A DNA stretch of 64,000 nt from Alcanivoracaceae bacterium (GCA_023146255.1 JAGLCJ010000009.1:73219-137218); one strand, 5' to 3'; shown: positions 35,895 to 45,291, counted from the stretch's first letter. Numbers and translations: made by a program. Notes: generated by a model not told the origin, from the letters alone.

Positions 35895-35910
35895 CGTGAC
35901 CCAGATCACA
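35895..35910 (-). promoter_or_regulatory. CRP/Vfr-like site upstream of the cyclase operon
   Basis: On the minus strand TGTGATCTGGGTCACG matches TGTGA-N6-TCACA with one change, about 75 bases before the first cyclase gene, in an AT-rich stretch (35845-35895) that could hold the promoter. Confidence 0.55.
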
Positions 35911-35958
35911 ACATCCGTCAGACACAATCGACCGTTTATCCGCAATATCGGCCCGACA

Positions 35959-37455
35959 TCACCCTTCTGTTACGCCCTCGCAGACCCGGGCCACCGCCCG
36001 TCGCCAGCCGGCATGGCGGGCCTGCCGGGCACGCTCATCCAGCGATGGCTCAAAGCTGCGTTCGCACTGCCACTGGGCCGCCACCTCCTCCAGCGAGGCA
36101 AACAGCCCCACCTGAAGCCCTGCCAGATAGGCCGCGCCCAGCGCGGTCGTCTCCGTCACCACCGGCCGGTCGACCCGGATACCGAGGATGTCAGCCAGTG
36201 TCTGGGTCAACCAGTTGTTGACCACCATACCGCCATCCACCCGCAGTGCGGTCGGCCGGGCGCCCGCATCTGCGCCCATCGCCTCAAGCAGATCCAGCGT
36301 CTGATAGCAGACCGACTCCAGCCCCGCTGTCACCACCTCGGCGATGCCGGTGTCCCGGGTCAGGCCAAGCAAGGCGCCGCGGGCGTGCGGGTCCCACCAG
36401 GGAGCCCCCATGCCAGTAAACGCCGGCACCAGATAGACGCCCTTGCCACTGCCAACACTGCGCGCCAGCGCTTCGGTTTCGCTGGCATGGTTGATCAGCC
36501 GCAAACCGTCACGCAGCCACTGGATCGCGGCCCCGGCCACAAAGATGGAGCCCTCCAGCGCATAGGTGGTTTTGCCGTTCAGTCGATAGCCCACCGTGGT
36601 CAGCAACCGATTGCGCGACTGCACCGCCTGCTCGCCGGTATTCAGCACCATAAAGCAGCCGGTGCCATAGGTGCTCTTGACCATGCCCGGACTGAAACAG
36701 GCCTGACCAACCAGCGCCGCCTGCTGGTCGCCGGCCATGCCGGCCACGGCAATCGGCGCACCGAACAGTGAAGCATCTGTCTGGCCATAATCGGCAGCAC
36801 AGTCACGTACATCCGGCAGCAGCGCTGCGGGGATACGGAACAGGCTGAGCAGCTCGTCATCCCAGCATTGACGATGGATATCGAACAGCAGGGTGCGCGA
36901 GGCATTAGTGGCATCAGTGGCATGCACCTGGCCACCGGTCAGATTCCACAGCAACCAGCTGTCGATGGTGCCGAACGCCAGCTCGCCGGCCTCGGCCCGG
37001 GCCCGGGCGCCAGGCACCTGATCCAGCAGCCAGGCCAGTTTGGTGGCGGAGAAGTACGGGTCCAGCAGCAAGCCGGTGCGCTGCTGCACCAGCTGCTCGT
37101 GGCCGGCCGCCTTGAGCTGGGCACACAGCGCTGCGGTGCGACGGTCTTGCCAGACAATGGCCGGCGCCAGCGGCGTGCCGGTGGCACGATCCCATAGCAC
37201 CGTGGTTTCGCGTTGGTTAGTGATGCCGATTGCCGCCACCTCAACGGCGTCGACGCCGGCATCCTTGAGCACCTCGCGACACAGCTGCAGACAGTCCTGC
37301 CAGATCTGGCTGGCGTCATGCTCAACCCAGCCATCTTCCGGATAGTACTGACGGAACTCGCGCTGAGCCTGAGCCAGCCGCCGCCCCTGACGATCAAACA
37401 GAATGGCGCGGGAACTGGTGGTGCCCTGATCAATGGCGAGAAGGCAAGACGACAT
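35959..37455 (-). CDS. glpK: Glycerol kinase
   Basis: Encodes 498 residues, the standard size. FGGY-kinase features: LLAIDQGTTSSRAILFD at the N terminus, GITNQRETTVLWDRATG, WLLWNLTGG, and the ATP-site region FVAGAAIQWLRDGL. It phosphorylates glycerol to glycerol-3-phosphate. The frame is open to 37602, but the ATG at 37455 with GGGAGAG upstream gives the family N terminus. No glpF, glpD or glpR lies beside it. Upstream, 37456-37730 holds only its promoter region, where I see no clear operator. Confidence 0.97.
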   Translation of the reverse strand: MSSCLLAIDQGTTSSRAILFDRQGRRLAQAQREFRQYYPEDGWVEHDASQIWQDCLQLCREVLKDAGVDAVEVAAIGITNQRETTVLWDRATGTPLAPAIVWQDRRTAALCAQLKAAGHEQLVQQRTGLLLDPYFSATKLAWLLDQVPGARARAEAGELAFGTIDSWLLWNLTGGQVHATDATNASRTLLFDIHRQCWDDELLSLFRIPAALLPDVRDCAADYGQTDASLFGAPIAVAGMAGDQQAALVGQACFSPGMVKSTYGTGCFMVLNTGEQAVQSRNRLLTTVGYRLNGKTTYALEGSIFVAGAAIQWLRDGLRLINHASETEALARSVGSGKGVYLVPAFTGMGAPWWDPHARGALLGLTRDTGIAEVVTAGLESVCYQTLDLLEAMGADAGARPTALRVDGGMVVNNWLTQTLADILGIRVDRPVVTETTALGAAYLAGLQVGLFASLEEVAAQWQCERSFEPSLDERARQARHAGWRRAVARVCEGVTEG

Positions 37456-37726
37456 GGAACTCTCCCTGAAAAGACCGCCCGCAGAATGTGATCGGGCAAT
37501 TAAAACCGGCAAGAGTAACGCAAAGCAGCGGGGCTGTGACCCGGCGTATCTGCCAAAAGGCATGGTCAGAAACAGATAAGGCCCGGGAGCAGCACCTTCC
37601 ATGGCGCAGGGGGAGATCAGTCACAGTCAGCAAGGTGGTGGTCGCAGTGGGAAGCTGGGCTGTGTGCTCGCCGGGAAAAGCAGATTACTGTACATAAGAA
37701 CAGTATTCAAGCAGAAAGATGCCGAA

Positions 37727-37759
37727 AAAGAAAAGCCCGCCGGTGCGGGGCGGGCTTTT
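37727..37759 (-). terminator. Terminator of the RstAB-like operon
   Basis: AAAAGCCCGCC / GGCGGGCTTTT, 11-bp stem; on the minus strand followed by CTTTTTC, about 100 bases after the kinase stop at 37859. The rest of 37456-37858 shows no gene. Confidence 0.85.
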
Positions 37760-37858
37760 AATGGTCACATCCAAGGAGTCAGGGTCACTTCTTATCGCTA
37801 CGGGGCCAGTATCGCCGCCACCATTGGTCCTGTCTGTAGAGGCTTTGTCAGAACGCTG

Positions 37859-39511
37859 TTACAGGTTGTTATCGGCCTGCCCCAACACGTGGGAACCCAC
37901 CCGGTGCTGGCGCGGCCAGGTCATCCGGAACAGCGCCCCGCCCGACTCGCCCTGATGCACCGACACCCGGCCACCATGCCACTCGGCAATACGCTGGACA
38001 ATCGACAGGCCCAGTCCATAGCCGCCACTCTTGCGCTGTCGGCTTTCATCCAGACGGGCAAACGGCTTGAAAATCCGCGCACGATCCGCCTCCGGAATAC
38101 CGGGACCATCATCCTCCACCTCCAGCACCGCCAGCTCGCCGTCGGATCGATACCGAAGCACAACATTGCTGGCCGCGTAGCGCAATGCATTGGTCACCAG
38201 ATTCTGCAGCACTCGATGCAGGTAGCGTTCACTGCCGGAGGCGTAGATATCCTCCGGCGGCAACGCCGCCAGCGCCGCCTCGTCAATCTCGATTCTGATG
38301 CCGCCACTAATCGGCACCAGCTCCTCGCACAGCCGTTCCAGCAGATCCGGCATGCTGACCCGGGAGAAATCAATTGCCGGGCTGCCCTCTTCGAGACGGG
38401 CGAAGGTGAGAATCTCGTCGATCAACTCGTCGAGCTGGTCGATATCGCGATCCATTGCCTCGGCCTTGCTGCGGCGCTCGCTGACCTCATCAATATCTAC
38501 CAGCATTTCCAGACCGAAGCGTAACCGGGCCACCGGTGTGCGCAGCTCATGCGACACCGCCCGGGTCATTTCCCGCTGCGATTCAATCAATCGACGAATA
38601 TGCGCGGTCATGCCATTGAAGGTTGCCGCCAACTGACCAATCGCATCCTGACTGCTGGCATCCGCCCGGGCATTCAGGTCACCACGGCCCAACCGTTCCA
38701 CCGCCTGACCCAGACTGAATAGCCGGGCCTGCAACGGCCGCACCAGCAGATAAGCGGCCAGACCCATGGCAATCAGGCCAAGTCCGCCGACCATGATCAG
38801 CATCTGCACCGGATACTGCTCAAACAAACGCATCGGCCCCAGCACCAGCACCCGGCCGGTACTGCCAATCGGTGCATAGACCTGCACCGAGGATTGTTCA
38901 CGACTGGCACTGTCATCAATGGCCAGCACTACTTCGCGGCGCTCCAGCCGCAACAGCTGCTCGCGATCAAGATTCAGTTTTTCAAATGGCACCCGGTTAA
39001 GGGGATAACCGAAGTGGCTCTGAATTCGCTCGAACTCGATATCCCACTGGCTGCTGGGAAACTGTGACAGCTCATCGAGAATAAGCAGCGCCGTTGCCCT
39101 TGCCTGCTGCTCGGACACTTTTTTCATCCGGGTGGTGAGGTAGCGCAACTCTCCGGGAAGCTGAAAGATGATATCGGCATGCCCCTGATCATCATCAAGG
39201 CGCATCAGCACCCTGCCAGACGCCAGCCGCTCCGCCTCATCCTCTGTCAACTCCAGCTCGGCCGGCACCCGCAGGTTGATTTCCGCGGACATCAACCGGC
39301 CCAGCACCTGTCGCCAACGCTCCAGCTCGTCTGCGCTCTTCTGCCGCTGCAGGCCACGCGCCATCAAGTAGAAGGTGCCGCGCGCCATGGTTTCGCGATA
39401 GACGTCAGCGCGGTAGCTGTTGACCAGCTGCACAGTGCCATAGGCAAGCATGCCCACCAGCAGGATCGCTGCCAGCATGCCGCCATAAATACGCAGGAAA
39501 ATACTGTTCAA
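37859..39511 (-). CDS. rstB: RstB-like membrane sensor histidine kinase
   Basis: Encodes 550 residues. Two membrane helices (about 7-30 and 232-258) enclose a periplasmic sensor of about 200 residues. Then HAMP (about 258-310), HisKA with RAVSHELRTPVARLR, and HATPase with QNLVTNALRYA, VEDDGPGIP and SGGYGLGLSIV. The start is TTG at 39511, 11 bases after the regulator stop, with GAGTGAG upstream; no ATG fits. RstB partners RstA in stress or acid responses of enteric bacteria, but the signal here is unknown. Transcribed after the regulator gene; a terminator follows. Confidence 0.88.
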   Translation of the reverse strand: MNSIFLRIYGGMLAAILLVGMLAYGTVQLVNSYRADVYRETMARGTFYLMARGLQRQKSADELERWRQVLGRLMSAEINLRVPAELELTEDEAERLASGRVLMRLDDDQGHADIIFQLPGELRYLTTRMKKVSEQQARATALLILDELSQFPSSQWDIEFERIQSHFGYPLNRVPFEKLNLDREQLLRLERREVVLAIDDSASREQSSVQVYAPIGSTGRVLVLGPMRLFEQYPVQMLIMVGGLGLIAMGLAAYLLVRPLQARLFSLGQAVERLGRGDLNARADASSQDAIGQLAATFNGMTAHIRRLIESQREMTRAVSHELRTPVARLRFGLEMLVDIDEVSERRSKAEAMDRDIDQLDELIDEILTFARLEEGSPAIDFSRVSMPDLLERLCEELVPISGGIRIEIDEAALAALPPEDIYASGSERYLHRVLQNLVTNALRYAASNVVLRYRSDGELAVLEVEDDGPGIPEADRARIFKPFARLDESRQRKSGGYGLGLSIVQRIAEWHGGRVSVHQGESGGALFRMTWPRQHRVGSHVLGQADNNL

Positions 39512-39522
39512 GAGGCGCTCAC

Positions 39523-40227
39523 TCAGCCGGCATTGATGTCGGCAACAAAAAGATAACCCTTGGAGCGCACGGTCTTGATCCGGCGCGGATTGTCCGGGTC
39601 ATCGCCAACCTTGGGCCGGATGCGGGAAATCCGGACATCGATGGAGCGATCCTGGCCGTCATACTGGATGCCGCGCAGCCGCTCGAAAATGGTTTCCCGC
39701 GACAACACGGTGCCGGCATGGGAGGCCAGCAACCAGAGCAGATCATATTCGGCGCTGGTCATCTCCACCGACAGGCCATCAAGAATCACTTCCCGGGCCG
39801 AGTTATCGATCACCAGATTGCCGAACTCGAGCCGCGATGGCGGGCTCTCCGCATCCGGCTCGATCCGCCGCAGCAGCGCCCGCACCCGGGCCAGCAGCAA
39901 ACGCGGCTTGACCGGCTTGGCGACATAATCGTCGGCGCCCATTTCCAGACCAAGGATCTGGTCCATGTCATCGGTGCGCGCGGTCAGCATCAGAATCGGG
40001 TTGCGGTACTGGCGGCGCACCTCGCGGCACACGGTCAGGCCGTCGGCCCCCGGCAGCATCAGATCGAGCACGACGATATCCGGCTGCTCCGCCGGGATCC
40101 GGCGGATCGCTTCGTTACCGTTGCTGACCACGGTCACGGACAGACCGTTGGCACTGAGGTAATCACTGGTCAGGGTGGCGAGGCGTTCATCGTCCTCGAC
40201 AATCATCACCCGCGGAGCATTGTCCAC
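39523..40227 (-). CDS. rstA: OmpR/RstA-family response regulator
   Basis: Encodes 234 residues. Receiver domain (1-120) with MIVEDDE, phospho-acceptor Asp in VVLDLMLPGADG and Lys in YVAKPVKPR; winged-helix DNA-binding domain (about 130-230) with RSIDVRISRIRPKVGDD and VRSKGYLF. The frame extends to 40308, but the GTG at 40227 has a perfect AAGGAG 6 bases upstream and begins the receiver directly, so it is chosen over the ATG start. First gene of a two-gene operon with the RstB-like kinase. Targets unknown. Confidence 0.92.
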   Translation of the reverse strand: MDNAPRVMIVEDDERLATLTSDYLSANGLSVTVVSNGNEAIRRIPAEQPDIVVLDLMLPGADGLTVCREVRRQYRNPILMLTARTDDMDQILGLEMGADDYVAKPVKPRLLLARVRALLRRIEPDAESPPSRLEFGNLVIDNSAREVILDGLSVEMTSAEYDLLWLLASHAGTVLSRETIFERLRGIQYDGQDRSIDVRISRIRPKVGDDPDNPRRIKTVRSKGYLFVADINAG

Positions 40228-40393
40228 ACTGTTCTCCTTGAGAATCGACCGCTGTTGACACAATGGAGGCTTTATACGCATCCCCCCTTTAACCGGCAAC
40301 CGGGACACTGTGGTGTCCTTGTTAAGATTGCCTGAAATGGCACCACAACGGCGCCGGAATGTTTCCTAAGGGAACAGTCTGCACCAGACTGAA

Positions 40394-40409
40394 ACACCAG
40401 ATATTGTGT
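40394..40409. promoter_or_regulatory. NrdR-like box 1 upstream of nrdA
   Basis: ACACCAGATATTGTGT is a 16-base dyad with ACAC and GTGT ends and an AT-rich centre, the form of NrdR boxes. It is 247 bases upstream of the second box; paired NrdR boxes are usually about 31-32 bases apart. Confidence 0.6.
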
Positions 40410-40449
40410 TTGTCCGATTCACCGTTCTGATCCGCAGGAGGCGCACAGG

Positions 40450-40458
40450 TTATCCACA
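40450..40458 (+). promoter_or_regulatory. DnaA box upstream of nrdA
   Basis: TTATCCACA is a perfect DnaA box. DnaA regulates nrdAB in E. coli, linking nucleotide supply to replication, so the same link is likely here. A weak promoter candidate follows: TTGCAA at 40481 and TATAAC at 40502, with a 15-base spacer. Confidence 0.6.
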
Positions 40459-40640
40459 GCATTTCCCCCGCTGCAAACCCTTGCAATGCCGCCAGCACCG
40501 CTATAACTTGTACTCCATCAGGCCAACCACCCCCATATGTTGGGTTTTTAACCAGCGCTGATTCACCACCGCATCGCAGCTTTCGCTGTCTGATTCGGCA
40601 AAAACGGGGTAAACGGACGGCTACGCTCGGTAATACAACA

Positions 40641-40656
40641 ACACTATATCTTGTGT
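40641..40656. promoter_or_regulatory. NrdR-like box 2 upstream of nrdA
   Basis: ACACTATATCTTGTGT, extended by ACA and TGT outside, closely fits the NrdR box form. NrdR represses ribonucleotide reductase genes when dATP is high. A weaker related site, CCCCCATATGTTGGGT, is at 40530-40545. No nrdR gene is in the window. Confidence 0.75.
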
Positions 40657-40825
40657 TGTCGGCATCCACGGCGACGGAGCACAGGGACGATGCGCAGCGA
40701 CAGACTTAATCACAGCAGCGGTATCTGACCGCCCGCCCCCTCACCGGGCCGGGCATAGAAGCCGTTGCCGAACCATGACAAGACGCACCACCACCAACAA
40801 GACAGACACATCACGGAGACGGGCC

Positions 40826-43714
40826 ATGCACACGGAAACCCAAAGCCAGACCGGTTCGGCACCCCAGACGGGGTCGAGCGCCATTGAAGAGAGCAGCCTG
40901 AGCGCCACCGCGCCGGGCCAGCTGCGCGTGATCAAGCGCAACGGCAAGGTCGTTCCCTACACCAACGACAAGATCATCGTTGCCATCACCAAGGCGTTTC
41001 TGGCGGTGGAAGGCGGCAACGCCGCCGCTTCCAGCCGTATCCATGACACTGTCGCCCGTCTGGCCGATCAGGTTACGGCGATCTTCAAGCGTCGCATGAT
41101 TTCCGGTGGCACCATCCACATTGAAGAAGTGCAGGATCAGGTCGAACTGGCATTGATGCGTGCCGGCGAACACAAGGTCGCCCGCTCCTATGTGCTGTAC
41201 CGCGAAGAGCAGTCGCGCAAGCGCGCCGCCGAGGCGGCCACCCAGCCGGCTGTCAGCAGCCGCGAAGTGAACATCAACGTGACCATGGAAGATGGCAGCA
41301 AGCAGCCACTCGACATGGGCCGCCTTGAGCACCTGATCCGCGAAGCCTGCGTTGGCCTTGCTGATGTCGACGCCGACAAGATCATCGATGAAACCATCAA
41401 GAACCTGTACGACGGCGTCTCCCTGAGCGATGTCAACACCTCCATGGTGATCACCGCCCGGACCATGATCGAGCAGGAGCCGAACTACTCGCAGGTCACC
41501 GCCCGTCTGCTGATGGACAGCCTGCGCGCCGAAGCCCTGCAATTCCTCGGCGTTGCCAAACTGGCCGACCAACAGGAAATGGAAACCCTCTACGGCGAGG
41601 CATTTACTGCCTATATCCACCGTGGTGTGGAACTGGAACTGCTCGACCCGGAGCTGGCCCGCTTCGATCTGGCCAAGCTCGGCGCTGCCCTGAAAGGCAG
41701 CCGCGACATGCAGTTCAACTACCTCGGCCTGCAGACCCTGTACGACCGCTACTTCCTGCACAGCAACGACACCCGCATCGAACTGCCGCAGTGCTTCTTC
41801 ATGCGCGTCGCCATGGGCCTGTCGGTGCGCGAGGACAACCGTGAAGCCCGCGCTATCGAGTTTTACGACCTGCTGTCCAGCTTCGACTACATGGCTTCCA
41901 CGCCGACCCTGTTCAACGCCGGCACCCTGCGCCCGCAGCTGTCGTCCTGCTACCTGACCACCGTGCCAGACGACCTGCACGGCATTTACGGCGCCATTCA
42001 GGACAACGCCATGCTGTCCAAGTTTGCCGGCGGCCTCGGCAACGACTGGACCCCGGTGCGCGCCCTCGGTGCCTACATCAAGGGCACCAACGGCAAATCC
42101 CAGGGCGTGGTGCCGTTCCTGAAAGTGGTCAACGACACCGCTGTTGCGGTCAACCAGGGTGGCAAGCGCAAGGGTGCCGTCTGTGCCTATCTGGAAACCT
42201 GGCACATGGACATCGAGGAATTCCTCGAGCTGCGCAAAAACACCGGTGACGACCGTCGTCGTACCCACGACATGAACACCGCCAACTGGATTCCGGACCT
42301 GTTCATGAAGCGGGTGCTGGAAGAAGGCGAGTGGACCCTGTTCTCGCCGAACAATGTGCCGGACCTGCACGACCTGTACGGTCAGGACTTCGAGAAAAAA
42401 TATCTCGAGTACGAAGCCAAAACCCGCGACGGCAGCCTGAAACTGTTCAAGCGCGTACCGGCCATCAACCTGTGGCGCAAGATGCTGTCCATGTTGTTCG
42501 AAACCGGCCACCCGTGGGTCACCTTCAAGGACCCGTGCAACGTGCGCAGCCCGCAGCAGCACGTCGGTGTCGTGCACAGCTCGAACCTGTGCACCGAGAT
42601 CACCCTGAACACCAGCAAGGACGAGATCGCGGTGTGCAACCTGGGTTCGGTCAACCTGACCCAGCACGTCAGCGAAACCGGTCTCGATGTCGGCAAGCTT
42701 GAGCGCACCATCAAGACCGCCGTGCGCATGCTCGATAACGTGATCGACATCAACTACTACTCGGTGCCGGCAGCGCGTAACTCGAACCTGAAGCACCGCC
42801 CGGTGGGTCTGGGCATCATGGGCTTCCAGGATGCGCTGTACATGCAGAAAATCGCCTACGCTTCATCGCAGGCGGTGGAATTTGCCGACCGTTCCATGGA
42901 AGCCGTGAGTTACTTTGCGATTCAGGCATCGAGCGATCTGGCGGTTGAGCGTGGCAGCTATTCCAGCTACGAAGGCTCGCTCTGGAGTCAGGGCATTCTG
43001 CCGATCGATTCGATCGAAATTCTGGCTCGCGAACGTGGCGAAGCAAAATACCTGAACATGGATCGCTCGCAGACCATGGACTGGAATTCGCTGCGCAACA
43101 AGGTTCGCACCCAGGGCATGCGCAACTCCAACGTGATGGCGATTGCACCGACGGCAACCATCGCCAATATCACTGGCGTTTCACAGTCCATTGAACCGAC
43201 CTATCAGAACCTGTACGTGAAATCGAACCTGTCTGGCGAGTTCACCGTGGTTAACCCGTATCTGGTTCACGAGCTGAAGGCTCGCGGCCTGTGGGACAAC
43301 GTCATGGTCAACGACCTGAAATACTACGACGGTTCCGTGCTGCCGGTGGATCGCGTACCGGAAGACCTGAAAGAACAGTTCCGCACCGCCTTTGAAGTCG
43401 AGCCACGCTGGTTGGTGGAATCGGCGAGCCGTCGGCAGAAGTGGATCGATCAGGCTCAATCGCTGAACCTGTACATTGCTCAGGCCAACGGCAAGAAACT
43501 CGACATCACTTACAAGATGGCCTGGCTGGCCGGTCTGAAAACGACCTACTACCTGCGCGCCATTGGTGCCACCGCCACCGAGAAGTCGACCATCAATGAC
43601 GGTCGCCTGAACCGGGTGTCATCCGGTAGTGATGAAGCCGCAGCGTTCAGTCAGGCTGCAGAAGTACCGCAGGCCTGCTCGATCGATAACCCGGACTGCG
43701 AGGCCTGCCAGTAA
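40826..43714 (+). CDS. nrdA: Class Ia ribonucleotide reductase alpha subunit
   Basis: Encodes 962 residues, close to the 963 of Pseudomonas aeruginosa NrdA and much longer than E. coli NrdA (761). Two ATP-cone domains are seen, VIKRNGKVVPYTNDKI (about 37) and VNINVTMEDGSKQPLDM (about 150), then the catalytic barrel with SSCYLTT, NLCTEITLN and CNLGSVNL. The C-terminal redox tail is CSIDNPDCEACQ. It reduces ribonucleoside diphosphates with NrdB. An ATG at 40775 lacks a ribosome site; GGAG stands 8 bases before 40826. NrdR-like boxes and a DnaA box lie in the 600 bases upstream, a stretch without other genes. Confidence 0.97.
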   Translation: MHTETQSQTGSAPQTGSSAIEESSLSATAPGQLRVIKRNGKVVPYTNDKIIVAITKAFLAVEGGNAAASSRIHDTVARLADQVTAIFKRRMISGGTIHIEEVQDQVELALMRAGEHKVARSYVLYREEQSRKRAAEAATQPAVSSREVNINVTMEDGSKQPLDMGRLEHLIREACVGLADVDADKIIDETIKNLYDGVSLSDVNTSMVITARTMIEQEPNYSQVTARLLMDSLRAEALQFLGVAKLADQQEMETLYGEAFTAYIHRGVELELLDPELARFDLAKLGAALKGSRDMQFNYLGLQTLYDRYFLHSNDTRIELPQCFFMRVAMGLSVREDNREARAIEFYDLLSSFDYMASTPTLFNAGTLRPQLSSCYLTTVPDDLHGIYGAIQDNAMLSKFAGGLGNDWTPVRALGAYIKGTNGKSQGVVPFLKVVNDTAVAVNQGGKRKGAVCAYLETWHMDIEEFLELRKNTGDDRRRTHDMNTANWIPDLFMKRVLEEGEWTLFSPNNVPDLHDLYGQDFEKKYLEYEAKTRDGSLKLFKRVPAINLWRKMLSMLFETGHPWVTFKDPCNVRSPQQHVGVVHSSNLCTEITLNTSKDEIAVCNLGSVNLTQHVSETGLDVGKLERTIKTAVRMLDNVIDINYYSVPAARNSNLKHRPVGLGIMGFQDALYMQKIAYASSQAVEFADRSMEAVSYFAIQASSDLAVERGSYSSYEGSLWSQGILPIDSIEILARERGEAKYLNMDRSQTMDWNSLRNKVRTQGMRNSNVMAIAPTATIANITGVSQSIEPTYQNLYVKSNLSGEFTVVNPYLVHELKARGLWDNVMVNDLKYYDGSVLPVDRVPEDLKEQFRTAFEVEPRWLVESASRRQKWIDQAQSLNLYIAQANGKKLDITYKMAWLAGLKTTYYLRAIGATATEKSTINDGRLNRVSSGSDEAAAFSQAAEVPQACSIDNPDCEACQ

Positions 43715-43788
43715 CGAGGCAACCGGCCCGGCAGACGACCAGTGCGTTGCTGCCGGGCCTGCGAATAACGAAAAGGAGTAAAGCGATC

Positions 43789-45072
43789 ATGTTGAGCTGG
43801 GATGAATTCCATGCCGAAGAAAAGCCGGTCCAACCGCACGTTGCAAGCCGCGCGCCACAGGAACCAGAGCAGAGTGCAGCACCGCAGGCAGCTGCTGCGC
43901 CAGCAGCGCCGGCGCGAGCAGAGCCTGTTGTTCAAAGAGCCGAACCAGCTGCTGCTGCCAGTAATCCTGTCACTGGAGGAGATCCCGTAGCCCGCGCCAA
44001 AGCCAGCGTCGCTAAGATGGACGCCAGCGAAGCCGTGGCCGAACTGGAAGGCACCACCGGCCGCGTGCAGGTCGATGAAAAGCGCATGATCAACTGCCGC
44101 GCCGACCTGAACCAGCTGGTGCCGTTCAAGTACGACTGGGCCTGGCAGAAATATCTGGACGGTTGCTCGAACCACTGGATGCCGCAGGAAGTGAACATGA
44201 ATGCGGACATCGCCCTGTGGAAGAGCCCTGAAGGGCTGACCGAAGACGAGCGTCGCATCATCAAGCGCTCGCTCGGTTTCTTCTCCACCGCCGATTCGCT
44301 GGTGGCGAACAATCTGGTGCTGGCCGTATACCGGCTGATCACCAACCCGGAGTGCCGTCAGTACATCCTCCGTCAGTCGTTTGAAGAAGCGATCCACACC
44401 CACGCCTACCAGTACTGCATCGAGTCGCTGGGCATGGACGAGGGCGAGATCTTCAACATGTACCGGGAAGTGCCGGCGGTGGCGAAGAAGGCCCAGTGGG
44501 GCATCCAGTACACCCGCGAGCTGTCCGATCCGGAGTTCAAGACCGGCACGCCGCAAACTGACAAGGAACTGCTGGAAAACCTGATCGCGTTCTACTGCGT
44601 GCTGGAAGGCATTTTCTTCTACTGCGGTTTCACCCAGATCCTGTCCATGGGCCGTCGCAACAAGATGACCGGCGTGGCCGAGCAGTTCCAGTACATCCTG
44701 CGTGACGAGTCCATGCATGTGAACTTCGGCGTCGATGTGATCAACCAGATCAAGATCGAGAACCCGCACCTGTGGGATGCGCAGATGCGCGACAAGGCCA
44801 CCCAGATGATCCTGGAAGGCACCGAGCTGGAAATCCAGTACGCCCGCGACACCATGCCGCGCGGTGTGCTTGGCATGAACGCCAACATGATGGAAGAGTA
44901 TCTGCAGTTCATCGCCAACCGTCGTCTGGCCCAGCTCGGTCTGCCGGAACAGTTCAAGGGCGTCAGCAACCCGTTCCCGTGGATGAGCGAGATCATGGAT
45001 CTGCGCAAGGAGAAAAACTTCTTCGAGACCCGTGTGACCGAATATCAGACTGGCGGAGCGTTGAGCTGGTAA
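43789..45072 (+). CDS. nrdB: Class Ia ribonucleotide reductase beta subunit with Ala/Pro-rich N-terminal extension
   Basis: Encodes 427 residues. The R2 fold starts near residue 85: di-iron ligands in STADSLVANN and FEEAIHTHAYQY (which includes the radical Tyr region), later EGIFFYCGF and RDESMHVNFG, and the C-terminal tail TGGALSW. Residues about 12-70 are almost only Ala, Pro, Gln, Glu and Arg, an unusual disordered extension between a short conserved start (LSWDEFHAEEK) and the enzyme. AAGGAG precedes the ATG; an in-frame TTG at 43747 is not needed. The gene lies 74 bases after nrdA. A terminator with a UUCG loop follows. Confidence 0.96.
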   Translation: MLSWDEFHAEEKPVQPHVASRAPQEPEQSAAPQAAAAPAAPARAEPVVQRAEPAAAASNPVTGGDPVARAKASVAKMDASEAVAELEGTTGRVQVDEKRMINCRADLNQLVPFKYDWAWQKYLDGCSNHWMPQEVNMNADIALWKSPEGLTEDERRIIKRSLGFFSTADSLVANNLVLAVYRLITNPECRQYILRQSFEEAIHTHAYQYCIESLGMDEGEIFNMYREVPAVAKKAQWGIQYTRELSDPEFKTGTPQTDKELLENLIAFYCVLEGIFFYCGFTQILSMGRRNKMTGVAEQFQYILRDESMHVNFGVDVINQIKIENPHLWDAQMRDKATQMILEGTELEIQYARDTMPRGVLGMNANMMEEYLQFIANRRLAQLGLPEQFKGVSNPFPWMSEIMDLRKEKNFFETRVTEYQTGGALSW

Positions 45073-45095
45073 CTGTTTTGTGAAGCACGAACTTC

Positions 45096-45121
45096 AGGGC
45101 GCCTTCGGGCGCCCTTTTGTT
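45096..45121 (+). terminator. nrdAB terminator
   Basis: AGGGCGCC-TTCG-GGCGCCCT followed by TTTGTTTTG, 24 bases after the nrdB stop. Confidence 0.92.
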
Positions 45122-45133
45122 TTGTCCGGGTTT

Positions 45134-45167
45134 TAGTTTGGTGTGGCAGTTAGTTTGGTGTGGCAGT
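45134..45167 (+). repeat. Exact 17-bp tandem duplication
   Basis: TAGTTTGGTGTGGCAGT occurs twice without a gap, at 45134-45150 and 45151-45167. The second copy runs into the GGCAGTGAAC border of structured repeat R2. Confidence 0.9.
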
Positions 45168-45291
45168 GAACCTCACCGGCCAGAGCAGGTGTCAGGGGTT
45201 TCCGGGACACGCCGTGAATACGTCCCTGTAGGCTTGTGTTCGACATCCATGTCTCACACAGTCCCGGAAACCCCTGACACCTGCTCTGGCC
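45161..45291 (-). repeat. Structured intergenic repeat R2 (31-bp perfect stem)
   Basis: Arms 45178-45208 and 45261-45291 are perfect complements over 31 bp (GGCCAGAGCAGGTGTCAGGG and onward), and pairing stops on both sides. The 52-base interior, read on the minus strand, is the family core including AAGCCTACAGGGACGTATTC, then ACGGCGTGTCCC. GGCAGTGAAC at 45162 is the border shared with R1 and R4. Confidence 0.85.

Noticed and set aside
40811..42796. Antisense 661-codon open frame across nrdA
   Set aside because: It lies entirely on the other strand of a well-conserved gene; long antisense frames are expected from third-position GC bias. The same applies to frames opposite btuB (23654-25567), thiolase (3153-4424), desB (14378-15601), desC (15598-16536), MaoC (12199-13266) and groEL (31536-32642).
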